DNA of 6,088 nt from Methylobacteriaceae bacterium (lineage in GTDB: Bacteria; Pseudomonadota; Alphaproteobacteria; Rhizobiales; Beijerinckiaceae): contig JAISTL010000286.1 in assembly GCA_031272615.1 (NCBI GenBank), positions 1 to 6,088 on the forward strand, written 5' to 3'. The notes beneath the pieces were generated by a model that saw only the letters and a list, made by a program, of their open reading frames with translations, was not told the origin of the DNA and made no database searches. Below, in pieces: positions 5,993-6,088 of the stretch (positions within the stretch are counted from its first letter, which is position 1; each line of letters opens with the position of its first letter). Both the position numbers and the translations under genes were made by a program.

Positions 5993-6088
5993 AACCTTGC
6001 CGGATTACCGCGCTGCGCTTGTGGGTGACGCGGCGGGGCGGGCCCGCGGGCCCGCTCGAACGCAGGTGCGATGAATAGGAATGCGCCG
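5993..6088 (+). other. Non-coding tail to window end
   Basis: Apart from the palindrome at 6038-6055 I see no supported gene. ATGs at 6071 and 6081 could begin a downstream gene, but only a handful of codons are visible and neither has a well-spaced Shine-Dalgarno sequence, so no CDS is called. Confidence 0.4.
6038..6055. repeat. 18-bp perfect GC palindrome
   Basis: GCGGGCCCGCGGGCCCGC is its own reverse complement across all 18 bp, centred between 6046 and 6047. It can also be read as a direct repeat of GCGGGCCC followed by GC. It is made only of G and C and lies in the non-coding tail. With no loop it would form a cruciform or dimer site only with difficulty; it may be a protein-binding site or the top of a larger GC-rich hairpin. 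Function is unknown. Confidence 0.6.

Noticed and set aside
6071..6088. Start of a downstream gene at ATG 6071 or 6081
   Set aside because: Too few codons are visible, and the purine-rich bases upstream are too close to act as a normal Shine-Dalgarno sequence.

Overview
The window is a high-GC bacterial segment (roughly 60-65% G+C by eye). It holds a glycerol/dihydroxyacetone (Dha) utilisation locus with every gene on the + strand. Start sites have clear Shine-Dalgarno sequences and the proteins are of ordinary bacterial type. No marker gene fixes the taxon. The PTS-dependent Dha system next to a YhcH/YjgK/YiaL-family gene would suit an anaerobic or host-associated fermenter, for example a Lentisphaeria-like, spirochaete or deltaproteobacterial lineage, but this is only a guess.

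Layout: (1) 1-631, the C-terminal three quarters of an aquaglyceroporin (GlpF), cut by the window start. (2) 632-870, a non-coding gap with a perfect GC-rich hairpin. (3) 871-1872, dhaK. (4) 1873-2053, a 181-nt gap with a long perfect hairpin, a weak candidate promoter and a second small hairpin. (5) 2054-2680, dhaL. (6) 2681-2781, a gap with another GC-rich hairpin. (7) 2782-5238, a very long dhaM that fuses the DhaM EIIA domain, HPr and a complete Enzyme I. (8) 5239-5372, a leader with a strong ribosome binding site. (9) 5373-5846, a small YhcH/YjgK/YiaL-family (DUF386) protein. (10) 5852-5889, a probable intrinsic terminator. (11) 5890-6088, a non-coding, repeat-rich tail. The tail has six 9-bp tandem units with a near-constant GTCCACC core and two variable bases, inverted copies of the same motif upstream, and an 18-bp perfect GC palindrome.

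How the genes work together: GlpF would admit glycerol and possibly dihydroxyacetone by facilitated diffusion. A glycerol dehydrogenase, not in this window, would make dihydroxyacetone. DhaK binds it covalently, and DhaL with tightly bound ADP phosphorylates it to dihydroxyacetone phosphate for glycolysis. The phosphate comes from PEP through the fused DhaM protein, predicted path EI His437 -> HPr His171 -> EIIA His13 -> DhaL. Because the fusion carries a full Enzyme I with its PEP-binding domain, the relay looks self-sufficient. In E. coli the DhaM EI-like part is truncated and general EI and HPr are needed.

The enzymes belong to known families. The items most worth a second look are the complete PEP relay in one chain, the recurrent hairpins without U-tracts in each gap of the dha cluster, and the 9-bp repeat array downstream of the terminator. 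I found no convincing wholly new system.
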